Shown here piece after piece: positions 36,268 to 45,988 of a stretch of DNA of 64,000 bases; the stretch's first letter is position 1; every line of letters starts with the position of its first letter. The notes beneath the pieces are model-generated. The model searched no databases, had not been told where the DNA came from, and saw only the letters and a list, made by a program, of their open reading frames with translations. This stretch comes from Cytophagaceae bacterium (GTDB lineage Bacteria > Bacteroidota > Bacteroidia > Cytophagales > Spirosomataceae). Location of the stretch: assembly GCA_027491315.1 (NCBI GenBank), contig JAIXWL010000012.1:1-64000 (forward strand). Reading direction: 5' to 3'. Made by a program: the position numbers and the translations under genes.

Positions 36268-36927
36268 TTGAGTAGAAGAAAAGAATTTAAATATGATTTA
36301 GCCATCAAATCTCCCTGGGTTATTCAATCAGGAAAAGATTTTTTTGATGCTTGCCGAGGAAAATGGAGATCAAGTTATTTTCAAAATACGAATCCTATCG
36401 TGTTGGAATTAGGCTGCGGAAGAGGAGAGTATAGTTTGGGTTTGGCCAAATTATTCCCAAATAAAAATTTTATAGGTATCGATATCAAAGGGGATCGCTT
36501 GGCAGCAGGTGCTAGACAAGCTGAGGCAGAAGGACTAAAAAATGTGGTATTTCTGAGAATTCACATCCAACATTTACCTGAATTCTTTGACGAAAATGAA
36601 GTTGATGAAATTTGGATTACATTTCCTGATCCTCGGCCCAAAGACCGTGATGAAAAAAAGCGGCTAACTTTCCCTTTTTTTTTAGATAAATATCAAACAG
36701 TTTTGAAAAGTCAAGGTATCATTCACCTGAAAACTGATTCAGATTCCTTGTTTGATTATTCAATTGAACAATTAGTCAAAGCTCCATGGCAATTACTCAT
36801 TCAGACTTGGGATTTATATCAATCCGAATGGAATCAAGATCATTTTGGAATTAAAACACGATTTGAAGATTTCTTTTATCGAAAAGGATTTTCAATCAAG
36901 TATTTACGGGCTATCAATAATAAATAA
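36268..36927 (+). CDS. trmB: tRNA (guanine-N7-)-methyltransferase, TTG start
   Basis: A 219-residue SAM-dependent enzyme that makes m7G46 in tRNA. VLELGCGRGEYSLGLA (near residues 46-61) is the SAM motif, and DEIWITFPDPRPKDRDEKKR the TrmB signature; the latter contains the conserved PDPR. Translation must begin at TTG (36268): it is the only start that keeps the N-terminal RRKEFKYDLA region, and no ATG is available there. It is three bases after folC. A bidirectional terminator follows. Confidence 0.92.
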   Translation: MSRRKEFKYDLAIKSPWVIQSGKDFFDACRGKWRSSYFQNTNPIVLELGCGRGEYSLGLAKLFPNKNFIGIDIKGDRLAAGARQAEAEGLKNVVFLRIHIQHLPEFFDENEVDEIWITFPDPRPKDRDEKKRLTFPFFLDKYQTVLKSQGIIHLKTDSDSLFDYSIEQLVKAPWQLLIQTWDLYQSEWNQDHFGIKTRFEDFFYRKGFSIKYLRAINNK

Positions 36928-36953
36928 AAAAGGGAGGCAAGCCTCCCTTTTTT
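36926..36953. terminator. Bidirectional terminator between trmB and gap
   Basis: GGGAGG/CCTCCC with loop CAAG, framed by A6 and T6 runs, so it can stop transcription from both converging genes. Confidence 0.85.
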
Positions 36954-36970
36954 GTTGTATGTTTTAATGA

Positions 36971-37987
<1,017 letters not shown>

Positions 37988-37994
37988 TTAAAAT

Positions 37995-38025
37995 CAAAAA
38001 TAGCCATTTTTCCCCAATTCTCAAA
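37995..38025 (-). promoter_or_regulatory. Promoter of gap
   Basis: Minus strand TATTTTTG (38002-37995) and TTTG (38025-38022), spacer 19; the start site would be near 37988, about 25 bases before the ATG. Confidence 0.7.
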
Positions 38026-38463
38026 AATTGGACGATAAATATATGTTTAATCGCAAAGAAGGCACTTTATACAAAAGTAAACACCGCGATAAATATTTAC
38101 CCATTTGGCTAATTAAATAGATTTTTGTAAAAATTTCATTGGATACGTTTTTTATTCAAGCTTTTTTTGCATATTTACATATACCAATGACTCGGCAAAA
38201 TCAGCAGGGTAGGGGCGTGACAGAATGTCACTTGTCTTTTTAGCTAATTTCTAGCTCGTTTTTCACCAAATTTTATTTTGAACAATTTATCAACTATCTG
38301 ATAATCAATCAATTAACTTATTAAAGTTGAAGTTAAATTTTAGTAAGTTTTTTGGCGGTTTTATACATTAAACACATTTTTCCAGTAGATAATTCCATGG
38401 CCATATTGATTATGCAGGCATTTTCTACGTTCTTTGTATTATCAAATTTTGCATACATATTAT
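38026..38463. other. Long gap upstream of dapD
   Basis: 438 AT-rich bases without a convincing gene. It holds a perfect inverted repeat GTGACA-GAA-TGTCAC (38217-38231) that could be an operator. A weak promoter candidate for dapD lies at the end (ATTG at 38405-38408 and GTTCTTTG at 38429-38436, spacer 20). Nothing else is recognised. Confidence 0.5.
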
Positions 38464-39282
38464 ATGAATTCATTAGAAAATATCATTCAATCAGCTTGGG
38501 AAGACACTTCCTTGCGTCAAAACCCGGAAGTTATTCAAGCCATAGAAGAAGTGGTTGAAAAGGTCGATAAAGGAATCCTTCGTACAGCAGAGCCATTAGC
38601 TGATGGAAGCTGGCAAGTAAACGAATGGGTTAAGAAAGCTATTGTAATGTATTTCCCTATTCGTCAGATGTCAGTAAGTGAGGTAGGTATCTTTGAATAC
38701 CACGACAAAATGCGTTTAAAATCTAATTACAAAGAATTGGGTGTACGTGTGGTTCCTCCGGCGGTTGCCCGTTATGGCGCCTACTTAGCTAAAGGAACTA
38801 TTTTAATGCCATCTTATGTCAATATTGGTGCCTATGTAGATGAGGGAACGATGGTTGATACCTGGGCAACAGTTGGAAGTTGTGCTCAAATTGGTAAACA
38901 CGTCCATTTAAGTGGTGGTGTGGGCATTGGTGGCGTATTAGAACCACCTCAAGCTGCCCCAGTAATCATTGAAGATGGAGCCTTTATTGGTTCTCGTTGC
39001 ATTGTAGTGGAAGGTGCCCATATCGGTAAAAAAGCCGTTTTAGGGGCAGGTGTAACCATCACAGGTAGCTCTAAAATCATTGATGTAAGTGGTCCAGAAC
39101 CCGTAGAATACATTGGTTTTGTCCCTGAAAATTCCGTGGTTATACCTGGAAGTATTCAAAAAACCTTTGCTGCAGGAACTTATGGAGTACCATGCGCTTT
39201 AATCATTGGTAAAAGAAAAGAAAGTACAGATTTAAAGACATCCTTAAATCAGGCCTTACGTGAAAACAATGTAGTCGTTTAA
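38464..39282 (+). CDS. dapD: Tetrahydrodipicolinate N-succinyltransferase
   Basis: A 272-residue enzyme of lysine/diaminopimelate synthesis (succinylase branch), transferring succinyl from CoA. Met at 38464 (MNSLENIIQSAWED) gives the usual length; a TTG ten codons upstream is open but not family-like. Left-handed beta-helix hexapeptides are visible (GAYVDEGTMVDTWATVGSCA, IGKHVHLSGGVGIGGVLEP), and RYGAYLAKGTILMPS is the DapD signature. The transcript ends at the terminator at 39306-39330. Confidence 0.95.
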   Translation: MNSLENIIQSAWEDTSLRQNPEVIQAIEEVVEKVDKGILRTAEPLADGSWQVNEWVKKAIVMYFPIRQMSVSEVGIFEYHDKMRLKSNYKELGVRVVPPAVARYGAYLAKGTILMPSYVNIGAYVDEGTMVDTWATVGSCAQIGKHVHLSGGVGIGGVLEPPQAAPVIIEDGAFIGSRCIVVEGAHIGKKAVLGAGVTITGSSKIIDVSGPEPVEYIGFVPENSVVIPGSIQKTFAAGTYGVPCALIIGKRKESTDLKTSLNQALRENNVVV

Positions 39283-39305
39283 CGTCAGAAATTGAATACC
39301 TTTAC

Positions 39306-39330
39306 ACCCGGCTAATCACCGGGTTTTTTT
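39306..39330 (+). terminator. Terminator of dapD, touching the next start codon
   Basis: ACCCGG/CCGGGT with loop CTAATCA and T7. The last T is directly followed by the ATG of the S1-domain gene. Confidence 0.75.
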
Positions 39331-40173
39331 ATGGAAAATGAATTAAAAATTGGGGAATACAATCGACTAAGAATCGTAAAAGAAGTCCCCTTCGGATTAT
39401 ATTTAGATGGTTATGAGGATGAAATACTTCTACCATTACAGTATGTACCAGAAAGCTATGAAATAGATGGCTTTATCGATGTATTCATCTACCGAGATTC
39501 TGAAGATCGGATTATTGCTACTACGCTAAAACCTCTAGCGACGATTAATCAATTTGCGTTTTTGGAAGTTAAGCAGGTAACCCCCATAGGTGTATTCCTA
39601 GAATGGGGCCTCATGAAGGACCTATTAGTTCCATTTGGTCAACAATGGGAAAAGATGTCTGTAGGCAAATCTTACCTAGTATACGTTTACCTAGACCCAC
39701 AAACCGATCGAATTGTAGCATCTGCCCGCATAGATAAGTTTTTATCCTTGCTGGATGATGTTGAAGAATTCACCATAGGTCAAAAAGTACAAGCATTACC
39801 ATTTGAATATACCAACTTGGGAATTAAATGCTTGGTAAACAATTGTAAACTAGGCCAATTATTCAAAAATGAAATATTTACAAATGTTAAACTTGGTAAT
39901 TTAATTGATGTTTACATTGATAACATCCGTGAAGATGGTAAATTAGACTTACGTATTGAGCCTATTGGTATTCAGCGTATGGATTCACAAAGGAAAAAGA
40001 TTATGGAAGCCATAAATTTACATGGTGGTGTATTAAACCTTCATGACAAAAGCCCTGCTGAAGAAATATATGAGCAATTAGGGATGTCAAAAAAGGATTT
40101 CAAAAAGGCTATTGGAGGTTTGTACAAAAGTAAACTCATTTCGCTTGGTAACAATTGTATAATTAAACTATAA
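39331..40173 (+). CDS. S1-domain RNA-binding protein, CvfB family
   Basis: A 280-residue protein with CvfB architecture: three S1-like OB domains (about 1-65, 70-135 and 145-215; e.g. YNRLRIVKEVPFGLYLDGYE and EVKQVTPIGVFLEWGLMKDL) and a C-terminal winged helix (AEEIYEQLGMSKKDFKKAIG, near 245-265). Relatives bind RNA and influence virulence-factor expression in Staphylococcus. There is no leader at all between the dapD terminator and its ATG, so it depends on readthrough or on an unusual start. Confidence 0.85.
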   Translation: MENELKIGEYNRLRIVKEVPFGLYLDGYEDEILLPLQYVPESYEIDGFIDVFIYRDSEDRIIATTLKPLATINQFAFLEVKQVTPIGVFLEWGLMKDLLVPFGQQWEKMSVGKSYLVYVYLDPQTDRIVASARIDKFLSLLDDVEEFTIGQKVQALPFEYTNLGIKCLVNNCKLGQLFKNEIFTNVKLGNLIDVYIDNIREDGKLDLRIEPIGIQRMDSQRKKIMEAINLHGGVLNLHDKSPAEEIYEQLGMSKKDFKKAIGGLYKSKLISLGNNCIIKL

Positions 40174-40194
40174 ACATTTGTAACACAATTAAAA

Positions 40195-40225
40195 TTTGCT
40201 TTTCTATTTTATAAATTTAACTTTG
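40195..40225 (+). promoter_or_regulatory. Promoter of the XRE regulator
   Basis: TTTG (40195-40198) and TAACTTTG (40218-40225), spacer 19, both perfect; 25 bases before the ATG at 40251. Confidence 0.65.
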
Positions 40226-40250
40226 TAATCCCGTTTGAATTTTTACAAAG

Positions 40251-40763
40251 ATGAATTTAAGTCAAAAGATAGAATTGTTAATTCAGAGAAAACAGATTAG
40301 TTCTTCTCAGTTTGCTGACAAGATTGGTATACCGCGAAGTAGTGTATCCCATATCTTGTCTGGTAGAAATAAACCTAGCTTAGATGTTGTTCAGAAAATA
40401 CTAAAAGCATTTCCTGAGCTTACGGCAGAGGAATTATTATTTGACGATCGACTACTCTCCTTAAATTCGTCAGCTGCTCCTAAATTAGATCTGACTCAGA
40501 GTAGTCCATCTCTTTTTGACGCTCCGCAAGCAAGCCCTTCAGAATCGAATAAAAATTCTTTGGCTGAACCTACCATCGTACAATCAAATCTCAGGCGGAA
40601 CAGAGAAAGCACTAAAAATAACACGGGAAATACTTCAATGGAGATGAATGTTAGCCAAACAGCCGCTTCCTTTGTTCCAAGCAATCACTTGACTAAAAAA
40701 ATTGAACGCGTTATACTATTTTATTCGGACGGATCCTTTTCAGAAAGCAAGCCAAGCGAATGA
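40251..40763 (+). CDS. XRE-family helix-turn-helix regulator
   Basis: A 170-residue protein with an N-terminal Cro/C1-type helix-turn-helix (residues 1-65: ISSSQFADKIGIPRSSVSHI, then LSGRNKPSLDVVQKILKAFP). A low-complexity Ser/Asn-rich linker (70-145) follows, then a short C-terminal conserved-looking segment (TKKIERVILFYSDGSFSES). The C-terminal piece recurs in Bacteroidota XRE regulators as far as I recall. Target genes are unknown. It lies directly before the DnaA-box cluster. Confidence 0.8.
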   Translation: MNLSQKIELLIQRKQISSSQFADKIGIPRSSVSHILSGRNKPSLDVVQKILKAFPELTAEELLFDDRLLSLNSSAAPKLDLTQSSPSLFDAPQASPSESNKNSLAEPTIVQSNLRRNRESTKNNTGNTSMEMNVSQTAASFVPSNHLTKKIERVILFYSDGSFSESKPSE

Positions 40764-41142
40764 TAAAAAACTTAACTAATTAATTCCTGCTGTTCTAACA
40801 TTCCTGTTGTTCTATTAATTAACATTTATTAACCTGGTTATTAACTTATCCACGACTTATCCACATTCGTGCACAATTGTATTTTGGTTCACCAATATTT
40901 CAACATTTTGATATAATAATTCTTAAAATTTGATAAAAACTACGGTTTTGGCTTATACTTATCCACATGTTTCTGTGGATAAGTCGTGGAAATGTGTACA
41001 AAAGGAAACTGAATTGTACTATTTTCCCTAAAATCCAACATTTGTATCAGGTGAGATCTGCTGAAGATGTGGATAAAGCTTCGATTTTAAGGATTTACTT
41101 TAATCAATTAATTGACTAATTTTATTCTATTAGATATACCAT
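40764..41142. other. DnaA-box cluster, candidate replication origin (oriC)
   Basis: A 379-bp gap with five DnaA boxes. On the plus strand: TTATCCACG at 40846-40854 and TTATCCACA at 40857-40865 and 40959-40967. On the minus strand: TTATCCACA at 40982-40974 and 41076-41068. TCCACGACTTATCCACA occurs at 40849-40865 and in inverse at 40974-40990. Boxes three and four form an 11-bp inverted repeat. An AT-rich stretch (about 40866-40950) could be the unwinding element. The dnaA gene is not nearby and gene orientation does not switch here, so a DnaA-titration or regulatory cluster remains possible. Confidence 0.6.
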
Positions 41143-41610
41143 ATGAAAAAAATCGATTCCTTAAATCAAGTTGCCTTATTTCATGAAACTTTTGGAGCAC
41201 CTATATTGGCTCAACCATGCATTCCTTCAGAAGAACGCTGCAAATTACGAGTGAGCTTATTGGCAGAGGAATTGGAAGAGTTACAACAAGCTATCCAAGA
41301 CCGTGATTTAGTGGAAATAGCCGATGCTTTGTGTGACCTTCAATATGTACTTTCAGGAGCTGTTTTAGAATTTGGCTTGGGTGAAAAATTTGTTGATTTA
41401 TTCAATGAAGTCCAACGATCAAACATGTCCAAAGCATGTAAAAGCCTGGAAGAAGCTGAAAAAACGGTTGAATATTACTTCTTAAAGGATGGAACAGAAG
41501 CTGAAATCAAGGAAGAACATGGGTTGTGGAAAGTGTACCGTAAATCTGATAATAAAGTATTAAAATCAATAGCATATTCACCGGCGAATTTAAAAGACAT
41601 CATTGGATGA
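41143..41610 (+). CDS. MazG-like nucleotide pyrophosphohydrolase
   Basis: A 155-residue all-alpha NTP pyrophosphohydrolase-like protein. The metal-binding helices show LLAEELEELQQAI (near 43-55) and EIADALCDLQYV (near 66-77), the ExxE and ExxD pattern of the MazG/HisE superfamily. The remaining part (SNMSKACKSLEEAEKTVEYY, then WKVYRKSDNKVLK) is typical of a phosphoribosyl-ATP pyrophosphatase-like subfamily. It may clean up non-canonical nucleotides. Its stop overlaps the response-regulator start by four bases. Confidence 0.8.
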   Translation: MKKIDSLNQVALFHETFGAPILAQPCIPSEERCKLRVSLLAEELEELQQAIQDRDLVEIADALCDLQYVLSGAVLEFGLGEKFVDLFNEVQRSNMSKACKSLEEAEKTVEYYFLKDGTEAEIKEEHGLWKVYRKSDNKVLKSIAYSPANLKDIIG

Positions 41611-42287
41611 TACGAATCTTACTCATAGAAGATGAACCCAAAACTGTTCAATCCTTAAAAAGAGGATTGGAGGAAAATAACTATGAAGTAGAAGTGGCCT
41701 ACGATGGCCTCATGGGGAAACAATTAGCTACTAGAAATACCTACCAGCTGATTGTATCGGACATTATCATTCCAGGAATGAATGGAATTGAATTATGTAA
41801 AGAATTACGAAGTTTAGGAATTCAAACGCCAATTTTGATGTTAACTGCCCTAAGTACCACGGATGACAAATTGATTGGGTTTGAAGCAGGTGCAGATGAT
41901 TATTTAGCCAAACCTTTTGATTTTAAGGAGTTTATGGCTCGGGTTAAAGCCTTGATTAAGCGTTCCAATCAAACTCTGGTAGACTCTCAAGTGCTAAAAT
42001 TTGCTGATTTAGAGCTTGATCTTACTAGTAAATTAGTCACCCGTTCAGGTCAAAAGATTAACCTAACTGCCAAGGAATTTCAATTATTGGAGTACTTCCT
42101 CAAGAACCAGGAAAAGGTGATTTCAAAGGCAGAAATAGCAGAAAATATTTGGGAGGTGGAGGATGAAAATTCATCCAACCTGATTGAGGTATATGTGAAT
42201 TACCTACGTAAAAAAGTGGATAAAAATTTTCCAAGTAAATTGATTCACACGCAATTTGGAATGGGGTATATCCTCCGACAAGAATAA
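41607..42287 (+). CDS. OmpR-family response regulator
   Basis: A 226-residue DNA-binding response regulator. The receiver domain has IEDEP (7-11), the phosphoacceptor Asp52 in VSDIIIPGMNG and the conserved Lys in DDYLAKPF (near 101). The winged-helix output (about 130-225) shows LTAKEFQLLEYFLKNQEKVI and a final FGMGYILR. It is coupled to the MazG-like gene and six bases before its cognate histidine kinase. Target genes are unknown. Confidence 0.93.
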   Translation: MIRILLIEDEPKTVQSLKRGLEENNYEVEVAYDGLMGKQLATRNTYQLIVSDIIIPGMNGIELCKELRSLGIQTPILMLTALSTTDDKLIGFEAGADDYLAKPFDFKEFMARVKALIKRSNQTLVDSQVLKFADLELDLTSKLVTRSGQKINLTAKEFQLLEYFLKNQEKVISKAEIAENIWEVEDENSSNLIEVYVNYLRKKVDKNFPSKLIHTQFGMGYILRQE

Positions 42288-42293
42288 AAAAAT

Positions 42294-43667
42294 ATGCAGA
42301 TACGTTCCCGATTGACATATCAGTTTACCTATTTGGTGTCGGCGATTTTATTCGTATCCTATCTGATTATCTATATTTTCTCCCAACAGAACTATAAAGA
42401 AAATTTTTACAGTCGACTTCGTCAAAAGGCTAATACGGCTGCCGAATTATTGGTCAATGTAAATCAAGTAGATTCCAAGCTATTGCGTATCATTGACCGA
42501 GCTAATCGTGATATCCTTTTTAGGGAAAATATCATGGCTTATGATACTTGCAATGAGCGCATTTATCGATCTAATGACACTATTTCTTTCCATATCGATG
42601 TCAATCGAGTTAAAGAAGTTCGCCTCAAAAAAGAAGTCCGATTTGCACATGAGGATATTGAGATTTTGGGAACGGTTTTTGCTACGCCTGAGGGAAGGAT
42701 TGTTGTTTTTGCAGGTGCTGTAGATCAATATTCGGCGGAAAATGCCAAAGACTTAAAAAACATCCTAATAGCTCTATTTTTGCTATTTGTATTTATTGTC
42801 GTGATATCTGGTTGGTTTTTTGCTGGCAGAGCAGTAAATCCCATTTCAGAGGTCATCAAACAAGTTGATCACCTTTCACCCAAACGCCTTGAAGAAAGGC
42901 TGGAATCCTCTGATTCTGAGGATGAAATAGGGAAGATGGTATCTACGATCAATCGCTTATTAGAACGCATTGAGAATGCCTTTAAATTGCAAAAAACCTT
43001 TATAGCCAATGTTTCCCATGAACTTAAAAATCCATTAACGAAGATTTCTTCTCAACTGGAAGTGAGTTTGTTGAAAGAAAGAGCCGCAGAGGATTATAAA
43101 GAAACCATAGCATCTGTATTAGAGGATACCCAGGAGTTAGCCGCCATTACTGAATCTTTATTGGAATTAAACAAAATTAGTGTTTCTGATTACCAAGCAG
43201 GTTTCCAATTAATTCGAATTGATGAAATAATTTGGGAAGCTAGAAGCTTAACACAAAAGCTAAATAGTCACTATAAAGTAAGTATTGATACATCATTCAT
43301 GCCAGATGATGAGGAAGAACTTATGATACGTGGTGATGAAAAGCTGATATTAACAGCCATTAAAAATTTAATGGAAAATGCCTGTAAATTTAGTCCTAAG
43401 CACTGTGCTTTTGTGGGATTAAGAGTTTACCATCATACCATCAATATCCGCGTTAAAAACGAAGGAAAAGGAATTCCTAAATCTGATTTACCATTTATTT
43501 TCCAACCATTTTTCAGAGGCGAAAATACAGCCTCATCTAAAGGATATGGAATTGGGCTATCTTTGGTAGAACGCATCATTCATTTACACAATGGAACTAT
43601 TCAAGTTCAATCTAATCCCAATGAATGGACTGAATTTACGATGTCTTTGCCACAGACGAAACCATAA
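42294..43667 (+). CDS. Sensor histidine kinase with HAMP domain
   Basis: A 457-residue inner-membrane kinase partnered with the preceding regulator. TM1 (about 11-30) and TM2 (about 157-176) enclose a ~125-residue sensory region; a HAMP domain follows (NPISEVIKQVDHL). The phosphoacceptor His242 lies in NVSHELKNPLTKI. N box NLMENACKFS, G1 NEGKGIPKSD and G2 GYGIGLSLV complete the ATPase. The extracytoplasmic region is not a known sensor to me. The gene runs into the ATTTAAAT palindrome array at its 3' end. Confidence 0.92.
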   Translation: MQIRSRLTYQFTYLVSAILFVSYLIIYIFSQQNYKENFYSRLRQKANTAAELLVNVNQVDSKLLRIIDRANRDILFRENIMAYDTCNERIYRSNDTISFHIDVNRVKEVRLKKEVRFAHEDIEILGTVFATPEGRIVVFAGAVDQYSAENAKDLKNILIALFLLFVFIVVISGWFFAGRAVNPISEVIKQVDHLSPKRLEERLESSDSEDEIGKMVSTINRLLERIENAFKLQKTFIANVSHELKNPLTKISSQLEVSLLKERAAEDYKETIASVLEDTQELAAITESLLELNKISVSDYQAGFQLIRIDEIIWEARSLTQKLNSHYKVSIDTSFMPDDEEELMIRGDEKLILTAIKNLMENACKFSPKHCAFVGLRVYHHTINIRVKNEGKGIPKSDLPFIFQPFFRGENTASSKGYGIGLSLVERIIHLHNGTIQVQSNPNEWTEFTMSLPQTKP

Positions 43668-43769
43668 TTATCAGGATGAAATACAGATATAAATAACCAA
43701 ATCAATTTGTTATATAATTTATATTATGTTAAATAGATGTTCCATTATTGAATATATATTATTTTAACA

Positions 43770-44484
43770 GCCCTGGATTAAAATCCAGGGCTCGTATCCA
43801 TGGCTCAAGCATTTTTCACCACAATTTGTATACCGGAATTGGATTTTAATCCATGTATGAGGCGTTGGAGGCATATTTTCATTTCCCAGCCCTGGATTTA
43901 AATCCAGGGCGTAAATCCCATGGTATAAATCAATGGATCAGGCGTTTTTCACCATAATTTCATTCCCAACCCTGGATTTAAATCCAGGGCTTGTATCCAT
44001 GGCTCAAGTATTTTTCACCACAATTTGTTTACCCAACATTGATTTTAATCCATCGATGAGGCGTTATCAGCATAATTTCATTATCATCCCTGGATTAAAA
44101 TCCAGGGTTCGTATCCAGGGCTCAAGCATTTTTTTACCACAATTTGTATACCGGAATTGGATTTTAATCCATCGATGAGGCGTTGTCAGCATAATTCCAT
44201 TCCCAGCCCTAGATTTTAATCCATGGATCAGGCGTTTTCACCATAATTTCATTCCCAGCCCTGGATTTAAATCCAGGGCGTAAATCCATGGCGTAAATCA
44301 ATGGATCAGAGGCGTTTTTCATCATAATTTCATTATCAGCCCTGGATTTAAATCCAGGGCTGATATCCAGGGCATAAATCCTTAACTGAAGCCTAATAAA
44401 AAAGGCCCAATCTAACGATTAGGCCTTTTTATTGGTAATTTTGAACATTATTTGTACACCAGCCTGGATTTAAATCCAGGCTGG
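43770..44484. repeat. Array of ATTTAAAT-centred palindromes
   Basis: Eight palindromes of the form GCCCTGGATTTAAATCCAGG: 43770-43791, 43889-43910, 43969-43990, 44088-44107, 44206-44226 (degenerate), 44258-44279, 44339-44360 and 44459-44484 (26-bp, perfect). Between them a second motif recurs about six times: a TGGATTTTAATCCAT-like or AATGGATCA start, then GGCGTT, a short spacer and CATAATTTCATT. Spacing alternates around 80 and 119 bp. The array occupies the gap between the converging kinase and TPR genes. Confidence 0.9.
44398..44430. terminator. Bidirectional terminator inside the palindrome array
   Basis: AAAGGCC plus AATC pairs with GATT plus GGCCTTT around TAAC, with one mismatched bulge, framed by A and T runs. 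It could serve the TPR gene (minus strand) and the kinase (plus strand). Confidence 0.65.
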
Positions 44485-44494
44485 TGGTAATAGA

Positions 44495-45934
44495 CTATTT
44501 CAACTCAGCCAATTTACTTTCCAACTTAAGTTCGCGGTAAACTTGCTTTAAGATTTCCTTTAAATCCTCATCTTTTTTAGTAGCATATGCTTTTTCAAAG
44601 AATGGTAATGCTTCATTGTATTTAGCTGAAATTTGAGCTTCTACATTTTTACCTTCTTTCTTATATGTTTCCATATCCATCGCATTTACTTTCTTCTTGA
44701 TTTCAGCAGCCTCATTGTAACGGAAAGCTCCCATTTGATACAAGGCATCATAGTAATTTGCATCAATAGCCAAAGCTTTGGTGTAGAAACCTGGAACTTC
44801 AGATTTTAATGCATCTATTTTAGAATTTAAATCTGCCAATTTAGCCGTGTTTTGAGCGGCATCCCCTACTTCTGCTTCTGCCTTTGCCAACTCCCCTTTC
44901 AATTCCTCTAATTTACCATTTTGCTCTTTAACGGTTCCGTCTAATTGGTTTATTTGAGCCGTAATAGCTGCTTTTTGCTTTGGCTGTGCTGTTTTTAATT
45001 TAGCTTTATTACGCGTAATCTCCTCCGTGAAGGCTGCTACTTGCTCTTTTTGAGCAGCAATTTTACGCTTAGCTTCGTCAACTTTAACAGCCTTTTCAGA
45101 AATTTTACGAGCATCATCACTCAAACCATTGATTTTGTTCTCATACAATAAACCAATGTTCAATAAAGACATAGCATCTTTAGGATCAGCTGCAATAGTC
45201 TTCTTCAATTGATCGATAGCCTGATCAATGCGATTGAAAGAAATCAACATATTGAATTTCTCATTTTTTAAATCCTTGCTAGCTGGATATAGGGCAATAC
45301 CTTGATCTAACAAAGCCAATGCCTTATCTTCCTGCTTCTTCGTTTTATAAATTTGAGATAAACCATAAATGATGGCCACGTCCTTCCCTCCTATTGACAT
45401 GTAACGTTCATAAGCTGTTTGTGCAACATCATCATTCTGAGACAATTGGGCTACCACACCTGTGTACATAGCTGAAGTTGTATCCTTTGGAGTCAATTCA
45501 GAAGCTTTGGACATGTATTTCAAAGAACTTTTATAATCTTTTCCTTGATACTTGATAACGCCCATGTTCATCAAAGCACTGTAAATCTTCTTTTCTTCAA
45601 ACAATTTCTCTGCATCTTTTGCCACAGAGCCTTTTTTACCTTCTTTGGTATCCAATTTTACCGCTTCATTGATGTACTCAATGGCCTTAAATGCAGCATC
45701 AGCATCCGTTAATGCAAATGTCGAATCAGGAAAAGAGGCTAAGTCAACATAAGCTAAAGCTCTATTTAACCATGATTTGGCCTTCGTAGGCGCTTTTTTT
45801 ACCTCTTCATCTGATTTCTTTACAGATTCTAAGATTGATTTTTTCTGAGCCTCTACCAAAGCCTTATCCGCTTGAGCGAAGGTCGAGCCCATGGCCATAG
45901 CCACAGTAAACAGGGTTAAAACTAGTTTTTTCAT
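44495..45934 (-). CDS. Exported TPR protein with coiled-coil insertion
   Basis: A 479-residue protein from Met at 45934 (signal MKKLVLTLFTVAMAMG, cleavage near TFAQ); the frame opens 12 codons earlier without sense for export. TPR units (SALMNMGVIKYQGKDYKSSL, DQAIDQLKKTIAADPKDAMS) are interrupted at about 275-365 by a Lys/Glu/Ala-rich coiled coil (KRKIAAQKEQVAAFTEEITR and after). More TPR-like helices follow. It is probably a periplasmic scaffold. It lies 15 bases after the gyrA terminator T-run. Confidence 0.8.
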   Translation of the reverse strand: MKKLVLTLFTVAMAMGSTFAQADKALVEAQKKSILESVKKSDEEVKKAPTKAKSWLNRALAYVDLASFPDSTFALTDADAAFKAIEYINEAVKLDTKEGKKGSVAKDAEKLFEEKKIYSALMNMGVIKYQGKDYKSSLKYMSKASELTPKDTTSAMYTGVVAQLSQNDDVAQTAYERYMSIGGKDVAIIYGLSQIYKTKKQEDKALALLDQGIALYPASKDLKNEKFNMLISFNRIDQAIDQLKKTIAADPKDAMSLLNIGLLYENKINGLSDDARKISEKAVKVDEAKRKIAAQKEQVAAFTEEITRNKAKLKTAQPKQKAAITAQINQLDGTVKEQNGKLEELKGELAKAEAEVGDAAQNTAKLADLNSKIDALKSEVPGFYTKALAIDANYYDALYQMGAFRYNEAAEIKKKVNAMDMETYKKEGKNVEAQISAKYNEALPFFEKAYATKKDEDLKEILKQVYRELKLESKLAELK

Positions 45935-45949
45935 GTGATTGATTAAATT

Positions 45950-45978
45950 AAAAAAAAGCCCGATTTTCACCTCGGGCC
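45950..45978 (-). terminator. Terminator of gyrA
   Basis: GCCCGA/TCGGGC (45958-45963 with 45972-45977) around an 8-base loop, with a T7-8 run on the minus strand, 11 bases after the gyrA stop. Confidence 0.8.
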
Positions 45979-45988
45979 GATAAAATTA

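Noticed and set aside
43933-44178. 81-residue plus-strand protein
   Set aside because: It is translated from the palindrome array and shows only repeat-derived peptides.
43770-44484. CRISPR array
   Set aside because: The repeated palindromes have unequal spacing and the sequences between them are themselves related, not unique spacers; no cas genes are nearby.
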